Positions 37,976-51,459 of a stretch of DNA of 64,000 bases are shown in pieces. The translations under genes and the position numbers were made by a program. The stretch lies in assembly GCF_011075055.1 (NCBI RefSeq), contig NC_058138.1:8080001-8144000 (forward strand). The letters are read 5' to 3'. A model generated the notes under the pieces. The model was not told where the DNA came from. It worked only from the letters and a program-made list of their open reading frames with translations, and made no database searches. Numbering within the stretch: the first letter of the stretch is position 1; each line of letters starts with the position of its first letter. This stretch comes from Mangifera indica. Its lineage: Eukaryota; Streptophyta; Magnoliopsida; Sapindales; Anacardiaceae.

Positions 37976-38935
37976 CCGGCAAGGTATCATAACATTTCCA
38001 TATAAGGCAGTTTCATAAATTTTAAACAAGCACACCCTTGAAACATCAAAATGTGACCATTATACCCCCCAAAGATCATAAACTACCACATACAACCTGT
38101 AATTTTGTGGTAAGGGTGTAATTGAAGATAAACTACCACATAATTTTGTGGTAAGTGTCACTGAGTTGAATCGAATCAAGCTAAGTAAGCCTTCAACTCG
38201 ATAATATATTTAGAGAGTTCGAGTTCAAGCTTAAGACAATAACGACTGACTTAAGTTTAACCTAACAAATTAATTTTAACTCTTTAATTTAAAAAAAAAA
38301 TTAAATTTAAATTTTATAACTTATACATTTATCAATTATATCTATATTGAAAAGTAAGAAATACGATTTTAAATATATAATTATAATATTTGAAACTTTT
38401 AAGAGTTTATCTATTTTATTCGAACTATACTGTAAGTTTATGAACTCATGAAATCAATTAAATCAAACTTGAATTTATCTCAAAAATCGGACAACTCAAA
38501 TTTGAGCTCAATTCAAGAGGAACCATATTGTAAAACACTTGCAAGCAATTCGTCTTGGTTATAACCTTAGTCTTTGGTGTTAAATATAAAGGAAGACTAG
38601 GTTTGACCAATAAAATGACATTTAGCTCCTAAAATATGATTTTACAGCTTAAGAATCAACTTTAAAAGTACATGTAAAGTATCGTACGTGTCAATGAATT
38701 AGACCACTATATCTTTTGGAAAGAAAATAAAATTACTGAATCGAACTTTGAATTAACCGTTGGAACACAAATAAAATTCTAAGGGAACTACTATGTGAAT
38801 TCACAAATAGTCCTCGAAATGTCATGATATATTGGTCCGTGTCCATTAGTATATGTGGTGCTTTCTAATGTAAGCGTTCTACATTTTGCGACGCATATTT
38901 ACCTGTGTAAACAAATTATTTTACAATTATCTCAT
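37976..38935. other. Intergenic AT-rich DNA
   Basis: No gene is visible. Positions 38160-38520 have weakly inverted ends (GTTGAATCGAATCAAGC on the left, CTTGAATTGAGCTCAA read from the right), suggesting an eroded MITE, but the match is too poor for a firm call. Confidence 0.35.
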
Positions 38936-38939
38936 ATTT

Positions 38940-39810
38940 GCTCTTTATTTCTGCTAATTTAAAACCAAATACTAAGATCAATGTTATGTGTATCTTGATG
39001 CGTATCTTGACGATTTGATGCAAGACCCAACACTCAAAAAGATATTTTCCTAGGATTGAATTGGTTTTGTCACGTAATTAAACCTTGACCCGAATCGATA
39101 TAGAATCGAATGAACTTTGGTATCATTAATGGTGAATGCCACGAGATGAATACTGATAAGTTCAAAGATTGTAAACTCAACAGTAAGCAATCTATTGCCA
39201 AAAGATCTATTCATCATGAAAAATTTAGTTTTTATAGTACAATGTCAACTTAACCCTAAACTACCCATGACCCAATGGGCGTCCAAACTTTCCAAGCCCA
39301 TTACCTAATTAACTATCCAAAACACTAGTTAAATTAAAAGAAAATATATCAATTGGACTCAATAAAGTCTAGCTCAGTCATAAACAAGATCAAAATCATA
39401 AAAACCGAAAATCCTAAATTTGATAAAACAAAGACTGCATAATACACACTGAAATGGTTTGGGCCTCCAAATTGGGCACAATGGGAAGAGTAGGTTGTTG
39501 TTATAGAGCTCAAAATGAGCTTTACGTTGATATATTATAAGTCCCGTAACTCCTTTCACTTCAAAAGTTATAGCCATTTAAAGTCTATCTATGTATAGGC
39601 TTGGGCTTGAATCAAGTTAACTTCTCTGTTGGCTCCTTCAAGCATCCAATCATCCTTGAGTGAACTAGTTTTAGTCTTTAAGCCCTCCGCAAGCCCAACT
39701 AAGGCTTGTTGCATCTTCTTAGCTTTGCTCCTCGTAATTGGCCCAACCAAAATGTGTAGTGACTCTTTTTGATGGCTCGATACTCCTACGATGCCTCCAT
39801 CACACATACT
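38940..39810 (-). mobile_element. Remnant of a Ty3/gypsy retrotransposon 3' end
   Basis: On the minus strand 39807-39589 encodes GPITRSKAKKMQQALVGLAE, a basic segment typical of the polyprotein tail of plant gypsy elements. It is followed downstream (39588 to about 38940) by non-coding sequence without a counterpart elsewhere in the window, probably LTR or 3' leader. Neither LTR boundary could be fixed, and no integrase core remains. Confidence 0.45.
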
Positions 39811-42084
39811 TTTGAATATATAATTAAATATATAGATAATATATTATCATATAATAAATTATTATCTTATTTTTAATTAAAAATCACTCAATTATATGAT
39901 GACACATCATCTGTATATTTAATTATATATTTAAAATTATGTACATATAATTTTATTGAAAAACTAACGATAAAGGGTGCATGTGATAGCTTTTGTACTT
40001 TTGAGACTGAAGTATTTTTTTGTGCTTCAATGTGTATTTATCATTATTGGCGCTAACAATTTTCAATACAACATATTAACTCAATATGACAAAAAACATT
40101 GGGTTAAAATTAATTTTTTAACAAGAAATTTAACTTGAGTCAACCTCAAACAAATCAAAACTAAATCAAATCGTGTTTGAGTTGACACAAAAATTATTTG
40201 AATTGATCCAAATGTTTAAAAAAATGTTACTATAGTATAATTTGATATAGACAAATTAAAAAAATGTTGAAGGACAAATATTGATTACAACAATTGAAAT
40301 CTTAACATATTGCATATGGTTGTATCTCTATATAGTAGTAATTACTCTGATTGTTCTTGATTTTTTTAAAAAAAATTTATTTTTATTTTTTGGTAGTGAA
40401 AATGAGATTTAATTACTAAGATTATTAACGTGTTTGAAAGATCTTGTTATGTAATTTTTTAGACTATTTATAAAAAAACAAAGTGTTATATTATATGTTT
40501 TGTAAATAGTAGGTTAGGATAATCAAATAAAGAATTAAAATGCTAAAAACACTTGCAAAAGATGAATATAGTAAACAATTTTTTGCCAATCTTGGTTATG
40601 TCCGGTCAACCTAAATTAGGGTTAGGTTAAATTAAGGTTAAAATATTTTGATACAATTTTAATTTAAATGAAGTTAAGAATAAGATTCTTTAACTCAAAA
40701 CTCGAATTAATACAATACAAACATAACTCTATAATACAAACTATCAGTTTAGCCATTATATAGAGATATAAACATATGTCTTCTAGATTGTATCTTTGTC
40801 AATTTATTCATTTCTAAAAATTAGTGAAAATCAATAGGCTAAAATATCATTTTCTTTGTTTTCGGATTCATAATTAGACTTTAAATAGTATATCTAACAT
40901 ATTTTTAGATATTTAAAAATAAAATAAAAAGTAAGCATTTTGATTCATCTACCAAAGAGGTATATAAAATTTTTGCATAAGGTAAGATATGATAGCAGTA
41001 TTAAAGATCTGATATTGAATCTTGATATCTACTACAATAATATAGAATAAATATAAATAAAGAGTTGGACACAAGATAATTTTTTAACGTATTATAACCT
41101 ACAAATAAAGTATGTGTATGGGATGTACAAGAAAGTTTTAACACCTAACTTACGATGAAATTGTGTAGATGAGTATGTGTATGGAATGTACAATAAAGTA
41201 TTCAAAGAACGATGAGAGTCTTGAAGAGAATTGCTGGAATTAATGAAAGACTTATTACCTAATTTATGATGAAAATTGTCAAAGATGAAAATTATCAAAT
41301 CATAATTATAGTGTATGTTCTTATGCTTAATGCTACTCCTCCCTTTTCTCCAAGAAAATATTCATTTTTTAAAAGACGATTGATGATTGCTATAATCTTA
41401 TTAGTTATATTCAAAATTCAAATTTATTATGAAAGATTATTGTTATAAGAGATATTGAAACTTTTACTTTTAAATGAGCCCGTTTATATAAATCTATCAC
41501 ACTTTTTGGATATTAAACATTTATATCACAAAGATAGTATAACACCTAAATTACCCTTACCTTTAACTTTGGGTAAAAATAGGGTTGATAAGATCACCAA
41601 CTTGTTCTTTCACAGATACAAAATTTAAAATTTGAGTTTTTAACTAAAAACTTTTTATTATGACTCAGCAAACCCTAAATCTAACTATCAACAATCAACA
41701 ATCTAGGATTTGAGTTCGTTATTAATATTTTTGCACGGACAAAAAAAGATACTCACATGATATGACAGCAATGTAGAAGTTTTTGTGCAATTAAACAGTA
41801 CCGAGGCTAAAGTTCACACGTGAACAGTACCACCAACAGCAGCAGTTCAATTCGAGGTAAAAAAGTTTAACCATTTATATGTGTGATAATTTTGTATATG
41901 AGGTTGATTTTTTGGGAAAAATTTCAATATCCCTTGTAATAATTTTGTTAGTTATATTCAAAATTCAAATTCATTATAATAATTTATTTAATCTAACTTA
42001 TTGTTACATTAAAAAAGATGAGATGAAAAAAAAAGTCAATTAGTGAATTATGTTCTTTTAAGTGAGAGATTTTTTTTTTTTTTA
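39811..42084. other. Intergenic AT-rich DNA
   Basis: No gene supported. There is a local duplication at about 41100-41285 (AAGTATGTGTATGGGATGTACA and a variant 70 bp later). A 30-bp block around TTAGTTATATTCAAAATTCA is shared by 41400-41430 and 41950-41980. All frames are short and without domain features. Confidence 0.5.
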
Positions 42085-42780
42085 AAAAGACTATAGTGAC
42101 ACCCCAAAGTGACCTATTCTAATTTTTAAAAATCCAAACACCCACCTATGAATAAAATTTTGTTAAAATTCTCAGTTAAAGTTAAAAATAAAACTATCAT
42201 TTAACAAAATAATTTTAAAAACTAAAGTTTTATCACATTTTCTCCCCCTCAATTTGCAAATCTAATAGTTTACTCCTACTTAAAGTTTAAAAAGTAGAAA
42301 TTTCACTCCCAGGGTTTTGAAACCATTGCCTGCATTTGTCCTCCCACCCACTTTATCTCTCCATGTTGACTTGTTCCCACCCACTGATTAAAGCCATTAA
42401 CTTTGACGAAGATGAAATCGTCTTCGCAAGAGTGTCTTTGTCTCGAAAGAAAATGATTTTATCTTTGTCAGAGATGAAGACGATCTTAGATGAAGACATT
42501 GTCTTCATTTGAGACCTTAGACGAAGACACTTTGACAAAGATGACATCTCTGTTTGAGGCTGTCTTTGTCTCGAACAAAGACGATTTTTTCTTTGTTGAG
42601 ACAAAAACACTCTGACGAAGACAATTTCATCTTCGTTGAAGGAAATACCTGTCATTGGTGGGTGGGAACAAATCAACAGGAGAAGATAAGCCAACAATGA
42701 GATCCAATACGATGGAGGTGGCGAACTTTGGCCGACGTTCCTACTGAGAAAATTTTAGAAAGTTTTTGGATTATCATACG
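42085..42780. mobile_element. Diverged MULE-MITE relative with GTCTTTG/GACGAAGA core
   Basis: The left arm (AAAAGACTATAGTGACACC, then AAAACTAAAGTTTTATCACA) parallels 55588-55760. The centre (42400-42640) is packed with inverted and direct copies of GACGAAGA, GTCTTTGTC and GATGAAGAC, as in the core of the intact copy. The right end is unclear and no flanking duplication was found. A minus-strand frame of 114 codons here is a by-product of these repeats. Confidence 0.5.
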
Positions 42781-43440
42781 AAAGGTTTACTAAAAAAAAA
42801 ATGTGCTTGAATTATTACCAGATGGCTCTACCAGGAAAGCACTTATCCAAAATTAAGTGCTATCTTCTTTCATTTTCTTTCACATGTTGGTAGGTTTGCG
42901 CATTAACAAAATTATGGCCAAATCACAAATCTATGGCAATTTCCTGTCCATGAAGTTTTAGGAAGCCAAATTTTCTCCCATAATCCAATTCTATTAATAA
43001 ATTATGTCTGATTTTTTTAGAAAGGACTATTTTACTCTTTTATTGAAAATACGAATCTACTATTAACACTTCATATAAATATAAAATTATTAATATATCC
43101 TATTAATTTAAAAATTTATCATTAAAACCCTTTAAAACATATAAATTTTAATTATTTTTAAAATATTATATTTTGTTCAGTTCATTGTGAGTGACATTGT
43201 CATTTGTTAAGCTATTAAATGATATATTTTTAAAATTCGTAATTCATCCCAACCACTTGTAATTTTAAAAGCAAAAATAGATTAGAAAAATTTATTTAAA
43301 AAAAAAAAAAAAAAGTTTCTATCCTCCCCTTTTCCATCACCGTTATCACTACAAATAATTGAAAGAACAGAAGCCAGAGGATAAAGTTCCAAACCGCCAA
43401 CCTTTCACAGCTTTACAACTATCGCAAAAAAGCCCAAAAA

Positions 43441-46400
43441 ATGGCGCAGTTCGTCGGAACAGACGACATAAAGTCAGTGCGAATCGGCCTGACTGAGCTC
43501 GGAAGTAGCTTAAAGTCTTCTCTGAGGCGTAAGACATCTTCAAGTCAAAGAGGTACCGGGAAGGATGACGATGAGGAGCTCGTTTCTGAAGTTGAAATTG
43601 CTCGGAAATGGGCTGCCATTGATGGATTGATAGACTTTTGACTGGCTCAAGGGTGTTTGTTCGATATGGAGGGAGAAGGGAAGGTTGTGGATGGTGGAGG
43701 GAAGAGGGTGATTAATGTTACTATTTTTGGTCCGGCTGAGAGGCGTGCATTTATTGAGAAGCTTATTAAGCATATTGGGCATGATAATTTGAAGTTGTTG
43801 AGGAAGATCAGAGAAAGAATTGAGCTGTAAGTGTTTGTGTATGTTATCAGTTTGGAGCCCTGTGATCTGGGTTGTTGCCACGTTTGTGTCTTTGTTAACG
43901 TGCTTGTTGAAATATTGGTTTTTTTATGGTGGTCTTATGAGGTTTTAGCTCTTGAAAGGAATGTATTTAATTGAAGTACTTCTGTTAGAACTATTTTGGG
44001 TTCCCAGCAAGTTTGTAACTTTACTTAATATGCTTACTGAAAGCTCAAATTATTATTGTGGTCTTACTAAAAATTAACTAAATGTGAACAAATGTAGTTC
44101 ACTTTTGGAAGAAATCTACTTGGTTGACGTATTTATAAGTTAATTGAAATACTTATGCTTTAATTAGTTTGACTTGCTGGAAAGTTTTTAACTTTAATTA
44201 TATTCTTACTGGAAGCTCAGTTTTTGATATGTCGAATAAGTGGCTTGCCTTTTCATATATAAACTCAGCATCTAATTGAGTAAATGTAATTAACTTAAAA
44301 TGAGGCTAATTAATTAAAGTACTTATAAAGCTAGTGCTAGTCTGCTTTGTTCATATTGGTTTTACTTTATATTTCAATGTTAAGATCGATAATGTCATAT
44401 AGTTTCTTTTTCTAAGTTTGAATGGACTTAGAGTGCAGTAGTTGTCTGTCATGCATTTAACAATTACTGGTTTATCTTGTTTCAAATTTGTAGAGTTGGT
44501 TTGGAGTTGCCAACTATAGAGGTGAGATATAAGAATCTGAGTGTGGCAGCTGATTGTGAGATTGTTCATGCAAAGCACATCCCAACTCTATTGAAATCTA
44601 TTAAACATTTGCTTTAGGTAAGTATCTTCATTTAATTTGGAGCTGTAAATTGAATCCGTAACAATGCTTATCTGGCTGTAATTGATGTGTAAATTTAAAA
44701 CAGAGAGCTTTAATTAGACCTTGTCTTAGATTTTCATTGTTGACAGTTCTTTAAGATACAACTTACTTGCAGTTTTGAATGATTTTGTTGAAACTGAACC
44801 TTGTTTTGCAGGTCATCCCGAAGCTTATAGGTTCAAAGTCAAAATCAAGCTAGGATAACCATCGTTAATGATATAAGTGGCATCGTTAAGCCTAGAAGGT
44901 AATATGAAAAACTTATTATTTGTAAAATTAACTCCATTAATGAATTGACATAATCCCCTCTGGGTCAACCATACTGATTAGCCATTATATAGCTGAATTG
45001 TCATTGTGGACTTCCAATGGATTGTTATAAATTGATGTTACTTACTTACAAAGGATAAATTAACCTTTCTAATTCTAACATGTGCTTCCTGACTTTTGAA
45101 GACCTTTTGTGATTGAACTTGTTTGTAGGAATCTAATTTATTATCTAAAGAATAATTCATATATTTAAGCATAGGCAGCCTTCAAAAAGTTTCATAAGGA
45201 ATTTTCTTTTATCAGAGCCAGTATGTATGGATCACACTGTCATGCAGTATGGAGGTTTATATATTTACATTTTTTCTAATATTTTAATTGCCCTCTTTAT
45301 GTGATGTGAGCTGGGCACTTAACTATGTGTTTTATATCCTCTTGGTGGAATCTGAGCATAATTTAACTGAAATCTCTTATATTTAAGTTCCTTAGCAACT
45401 TGTGAAATCAACTATGCGGAGGCTTCTAGTCAGTCAGTCTGTACATGAAAATTTAACAATTTGTTGTTGCACATGACTTTTTTAGTTAAATTGATAGATA
45501 ACTAGGAAAGGATCCACTTTGAGATGCTCTATCAGTGAACAGACTGAATTTTGTTTGGCTTCAGAAGGTGTTGAGGAAAACCTCTTTGCCGGTAGAATTT
45601 TTTTAAAGGAAAATTTGAAAGGCCGCCATGGATATGAAACCAAATGTGTACTTAAATATGCTTGAATTATTGTAGGATGACTCTTCTGCTTGGGCCCCCA
45701 GCTTGCGGGAAGACCACCCTTTTAAAGGCTCTCTCTGGAACTCTTGACAAATATCTAAAGGTCTCAGAATTTCATTTGGAATGTTACCATCTTGACTGTC
45801 ATTCATCTGAATAAATCTATAACTAAATGTCTAACTTGCTCAAACTTGATAGAATCATGAAAGGAAAGCTTGAAGCATCACAACTGCACATCTTTGATAG
45901 GTTTCCTAATTTTAGTATTCGATTATATCTCACTCTTGTACTGCACAGTTATATACTGCTGCACAAAACCAAAGGTAACTCTGCCTCATATCAGAGAGAG
46001 AATCTAGCCCAATGTTTTATATTACCTTGTTACATTTTCAAAAACGATCAAGTCTATTTGCGGCCATATGTTCAATTACTTTTAGGCTTTTGGCTTGATA
46101 CAAGATGAAAGCAAATAAATAATATCTTCAGCTAATTTTCTTCTCTATTGCGTGCTATCTAAGTTCAATGTCCTTATGTACTCAGTTTTAGTTCTGTTTT
46201 CTTCAAAGGCGACAGAAGGTTCAATGATTACCAGTTGGACGAGTTTGTTCCCCAGAAAACGGCAGCTTATATAAGCCAAGAAGATCTACATATAGCAGAA
46301 ATGACTGTGAGGGAAACACTTGATTTTTCTGCTCGATGTCTTGGTGTTGGAAACCGAGGAAGTAGGCTTCCTTAAATTTAATTCAATGATGTATTAGTCA

Positions 46401-49102
46401 TAGCTACCTTATCAATTCCTACAAGTAGTTGATAGGTACAGTACTATTTTTTTTTTACTTGCCTGTGCAGATATGATGATGGAGGTCAATAAAAGAGAGG
46501 AGGGAGGAATTGTACTGGTTCCAGATATAGATACTTACATGAAGGTATGTTCAACATATTTTTCTAGTTTAAATCTGATGTTTTGTTCTGTATGTCGGTA
46601 CTTGTATGAAATGTTCATGACAAAGGTTGTTATAACAGGCAATTTTTTTCGGTTGATTTGTATATTTCAAATGCTTTAAGTTAAAATGTTTACTGTCTTG
46701 GTGACTTCCCAGGTCCTTGGACTTGATATCTGTGCTGGCACAATGGTGAGAGATGAGATGAGAAGAGGCATCTCTGGAGGTCAAAAAAGGAGACTGACTA
46801 AAGGTAACTTTTTCAAAAATGTATCTGCTCCACTTGGTAGTAATGTTTGTGGAATAGATTATTCTAAGGATTAGATGCATTCTATTATAAATCTTATAGG
46901 ATTAATTTTTCATTAAAATATGCAGGAGAGATGGTTGTTGGTCCTACCAAAGCCTTATTTATGGATGAAATATCAAATGGTTTAGACAGTTCACCTGCAT
47001 ATCAGATTGTTTGTTGTCTACAGCAGCTGGTGCATATCACGGACGCTACCATATTGATTTCGCTCCTTCAGCCAGCTGCAGAAGCATTTGAACTCTTTGA
47101 TGACATCATTTTGATGGCAGAAGGAAGGGTTGTGTATCAGGGACCACGCAATCAAGTTGTAGAATTTTTTGAAAACTGTGGATTTGGGTGTCCTCAAAGA
47201 AATGGTGTAGCTGACTTTCTTCAGGAGGTTAGTGAATTAGAGCTTATAACAATTTATTTTTCATGCTTAAATATTATTACTTCAACTTTTATTTTTTATT
47301 CTTTTTTCGGCAGGTGATATCTTGAAAAGATCAAATGCAATACTGGTACCACACTGAAGCTCCTTACAATTATGTTTAAGTAGATATGTTCTGTCAAAAA
47401 TTCAAGGATCTCCTCTTGGCAATAAGCTTGATGAGGATCTCTCGGTGTCATATGATAGATCCAAAAGCTACAAGGATTCTCTTTCCTTCAATGTGTATCC
47501 TCTTCCTAAGTGGCAACTCCTTAGAGCTTGCATGTCAAGGCAATATCTTCTCTTGAAGAGAAATTCTGTTATCTATGTGTTCAAAACAACCCAGGTTATT
47601 ATTATAATTATTAATTTTCAGTTATGTTATATTTTTGTAATTACATGTGCAAAGGCATGGATAATCTGAAACATGTAAAGGAATTTCTTGTCACAGATTG
47701 TTATCATTGCAACCATCATGGTGACTGTCCTTTTGCAGACTCAGATGGAAATTGATGTTCTTCATGCAAAATTTACTACATGGGTGCCCTGTTCTTTGGA
47801 CTCATGATACTTCTCGTTGATGGTATTCCAGAGTTGTCTCTTTAAACCGAAAGAGTTGTGCTTTTACCCTGCTTGGGCATATGCAATTCCAGCCACTATT
47901 TTGAAAATTCCTCGTTCAGTAATTGAATCTGTGACATGGACATGCCTTACTATTGCATTGGATACAGTCCTGAGGCCAAGAGGTGAGTTTCAATTACAAT
48001 GGGTGTGTTTACTAGTGCATTGTATCCTTTTTATATCTTATTTATTGATTCATTATGTTATATCATCTATCGATCATCAATCGGTGCCCTAATATCTAAA
48101 GCTTAACATCAAGCAATTTCCAAAATGACAGCATACGGAATTTCCAGGATTAGCTTTGTTAATTTTCTGTAGCAAAGTAAAATAAAAGGATTATGTACTT
48201 AGATATGAATTCCTCAACAATATGCTTAAATTCACTTTGCAGATCATTTAAAAGTGGCTGCTGCAGAACGTTTCTCATTTTCTGGTGGCTGAGGTTCTGA
48301 TATTTAATTGATTGGTATGATTTAGGTTCTTCCATCAGCTCATTCTACTTTTTGCTGTGTAATATGAACCTTAGAAGAATCACATATCAAAAACTAGCTA
48401 TTGAGATGAGAGAACCCAAGACCATATAAATCCCACACTAGTTGTCCATACTTCCAATATGAGATTCAAGTCTCATACCCTACACTTGGGATCCTAACAT
48501 ACCACCACGCTTCGCAACCCTGACATCCACATGGGTTGGCTGTGCGCTAGCTCTTTGCTAGCCTCAGGTGAACACTGCAATACCGGTGTCACCACCCACA
48601 CCGCACGATTATAACTGAGAAACATGGTAATGACTCTGATATCAAATGATACGAACCTTAGGAGACTCATGCCTTAAAAGTTAGCTATTGAGATAGGAGA
48701 ATCCAAAACCATATAAACTGTACACTAGTTGCCCATACTTTCAATGTGGGATTTAAGTCTCATACCTTGCACTTGAGATTCGAACATAATGCACCTTACC
48801 TTTATATCCATGTTTCAGTTTTTGGCATTAGTCTGCTGGACTCTAGGTGCTTCCATGACAGCCGATTGCTTTGCAGTATTAGTAGTCCTAATTTTTGGTG
48901 GTTTCGTGATCACACATCATAAGGTTATTTGGACTTCCTCCAATTTGTTTTTAAAATCATCATCCAAAAGGATAAACTTATGTTGTGTTATTCGTTGCAA
49001 CCTCCATGCTTTGACGGTTGAAGTGGGGGTTTTGGGTTTCCCCTCTTTCATATGGAGAGATTAGCCTTTCTGTAAATGAATTTTTTGTTCCTTGGTGTCA
49101 AA
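43441..49102 (+). pseudogene. PDR-type ABCG transporter pseudogene (N-terminal half)
   Basis: Full-size ABCG (PDR) proteins export terpenoids, hormones and other small molecules across the plasma membrane. Exon-like blocks follow family order. The N-terminus is at 43441-43826 and the VELPTVEVRY-type block at 44494-44617. Walker A is GPPACGKTT at 45676-45760. [20 protein letters not shown] lies at about 46240-46310, and the signature ISGGQKRRL at 46713-46804. Walker B is [13 protein letters not shown] at 46926-47228, and the first membrane domain runs from 47315 to 49102. Breaks include a stop at 43639, a stop at 44615, a frameshift near 44860, stops at about 47323 and 47380, frameshifts at about 47790-47990, and a TRIM insertion at 48365. 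A segment before the signature exon is missing. The second ABC and membrane half was not found, so the gene is truncated and dead. The family's usual length is about 1,400 residues. Confidence 0.88.
48365..48786 (-). mobile_element. TRIM (terminal-repeat retrotransposon in miniature)
   Basis: Two direct repeats of 135 bp (48365-48499 and 48652-48786) enclose 152 bp. Read on the minus strand each starts TGTT and contains CAACTAGTGT and ATCTCAATAGCTA; the copy at 48365 ends in TTCA. After the upstream repeat comes TTGATATCAGAGTC, close to the tRNA-Met primer-binding site. Before the downstream repeat is the purine-rich AAGCGTGGTGG, a polypurine tract. Flanks TAATA (48360-48364) and TAATG (48787-48791) agree at 4 of 5 bases. 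No coding capacity. It sits at an exon of the ABCG pseudogene. Confidence 0.8.
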
Positions 49103-50344
49103 AGGTGAGCTCTCATGGGAACACTTTTTGGTTCCTCTAATCAGGAAACCTATGTAAAAATCTTGTAAGCTAAAGCTGCTATTCGTTCTAAGTTTGATTT
49201 CTTCATTGTCATTTTAATCTGGCAGAGATACCTAGCCAAGCTGATTCAATATATTTGGTGCATTTTATGTTTCAGTGATATTCATGGGCATCAGTAACTG
49301 CTCAACTGCTGATTGTCCTCAATTGACCCATTTGATTCTTTGTTCCCTAAAACTATACAATTACTCATTTTCTATGTAATTCTAATCTACAAAAAGTCGC
49401 TCCATTAGTATAACTAAACGTGACATATGCATGTAAAAAGAAACATTTAATTTGGAAACCCAAAGAAATTAGACGAAAGGAGATATTTAGGTATATAAAA
49501 CAAAGTATAAATTTCAAACTATTTCATAACTTTTCATAAATCAATCTTGAGCAGAAATATATCCTATATAACTCATCTTACGTAGTATCATCTGTATTTT
49601 AGTGACCTAATCCGGATTTTAGATCATGTCACTTGTACTAATGATGATGTGACCATAATTTCAGAATTATATGTCACTTGTACTTTCAATGACCCAACTA
49701 TAATTAAAAAATGCGCATATTGCATAACAAAGCCAATAATCTAGCTGGATCAAACTCATAATTTTATAGTATTGTACAAATATTTAAAAACTATGAACAA
49801 TGAGTAAAAACTTATATTGTTCCAAAACATAAATGAAAAGAAGTTTTTATTTTTTATTTCATTTGGAATGTTTTGTAAACATTTCTCTTTTGTAAACATT
49901 TCTCTTTTGGTTACCACCAACAATAGTTTATAAGCCAAAGTTTAAAGTAAGTAAATTTTTGGTTTATAAGAAGGTTAAATTTATGAAAAGATCTTATAGC
50001 TTATGAAATCATAATTTTCAAAGTTGGTTACCATTTTCAAACATATAGGATCATATTTAAACATTTATACGCAGACAAAACGAGTTACTTTTACTTACCT
50101 CAGTTAAAAATAAAAGTTAACACAAACTCTTAAATGTACAAGTTAGTATGCAAGAAACTACTCGTATCATAGCCACAACTAATAAATTCAATTTGTATAA
50201 AGGAACTCTTTGAAATATTTTTAAATCTCATTGAAAAACTTTAATCCAAAGGTAATTTCATAAATTCTATAGGTAACTAAAGAAAAAACCCTAGATCTAA
50301 CGCTTGTTTACATTATAGTTGTACAATCTCTGTTCTATAAATTT
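49103..50344. other. Flank of the ABCG pseudogene and AT-rich intergenic DNA
   Basis: No further ABCG exon could be recognised after 49102. The rest is AT-rich, with an 18-bp direct repeat (CATTTCTCTTTTG) at about 49880-49908. No coding features. Confidence 0.5.
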
Positions 50345-50700
50345 TATAAAGTTTTATACAAATTAACATATTATGAAGTTTGGCGGAGTCAAACTAGATA
50401 TATTAATGGTTTACTAAAATATATTCAACTTAAAACAGATTTAAAAAACTTCTTTAAAATCAATTTCGTCCACATATCATAAATACTGCTAACTATTTCC
50501 AGATTTGAGAGTTCAAGATTTTAGAAATTTTGATCAAATCTATATAACTTATAAAATTACGAAGTTTGACAGGACTAACTGCACCTAGTAATGGTCCAGT
50601 AAAACAATATTCAGCTTCAAATGGATTTAAAGTAGTCTTTAAAATCAATTTTTTTCCCATATCATAAACTCTGCCAACTAAACTATGAATCTCAAAATAG
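50345..50700 (+). repeat. Two-copy tandem repeat, about 200 bp
   Basis: 50345-50510 and 50545-50700 share ATAAATTTTATAAA/ATAACTTATAAAAT, GAAGTTTG, TTTAAAATCAATTT and CATATCATAAA in the same order with moderate divergence. Non-coding. Confidence 0.6.
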
Positions 50701-50705
50701 AATCA

Positions 50706-51320
50706 AACTATGACTGTTTGATATGGTTAATTCAGCCTTGAAGGGGTTGGTTCAATTTGGATGTGGTTCCTTTTTTTTTTAAAAAAAAAAAAAACAACTA
50801 TAAGTTCAAAAATACATCATCCTTAAGATTCAAAATATATCTTATTTTTGTAGAATTAAGATAATTCCTTTTAAAAATTAAAATCTCATCTCTTATCCTT
50901 ATATCGAATGAAAATTTATCATATTTAAAAAATTTAAAAACAATAATAATAAATACTGCATATTACATGCTACATAGTAGATACATAGATTTTTAGATGT
51001 GTAATTAGTTGTTAATAAACAATGTCATACAATTAAATGCATTGACTGAATAATACAAATTTTAACAAGGCCAAAAGACTAGTTGCCATCCGAAGTTTGT
51101 TGAAATGACAAATCCCCAATTTTTTAAGTTTAAAAAAAGCATAATTTTGAAATTCAAAAAAATTTTAGATTTTCAATAAGCCCCTTAGTAGTTTCAAAAA
51201 TAACAATTACATCCTTAAATAACTGACCAAAACTTAAAATTTTAGAGTTAGTTAGAGTTTTGGTTTTTTTTCCGAGTCTAAGCAATAAAATTTTATATTG
51301 ATAAAGATATATTGTTATTA
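50706..51320 (+). repeat. Segmental duplication, copy 1 (partner 54813-55570)
   Basis: Collinear with 54813-55570. Shared blocks include GAATGAAAATTTATCATATT, AGTAGATACATAGATTTTTA, GTAATTAGTTGTTAATAAAC and the MITE-end-like GGCCAAAAGACTAGTT. Copy 1 lacks about 130 bp present in the partner (between about 51125 and 51160). Confidence 0.75.
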
Positions 51321-51459
51321 CCATTTTATTTTTTTTGTTTATTGGGATTTGTCTGTATTTATTAGATAGATAAACCTAAGTATAGTGACCAAACCCACAA
51401 TCATTGTATCAGATTAGTCAAGGTTTCACTAATACGATTGAGGCTCGAGCCCAAACCTT

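Noticed and set aside
42353..42697. Minus-strand frame of 114 codons
   Set aside because: It is produced by the GACGAAGA/GTCTTTG repeats in the core of a MITE and has no protein family features.
43540..43881. Minus-strand frame of 113 codons
   Set aside because: It is the antisense shadow of the first ABCG pseudogene exon.
48360..48790. Possible Cassandra-type TRIM with a 5S rRNA-like LTR
   Set aside because: The LTRs do not contain the 5S internal promoter words expected of Cassandra, so it is only called a TRIM.
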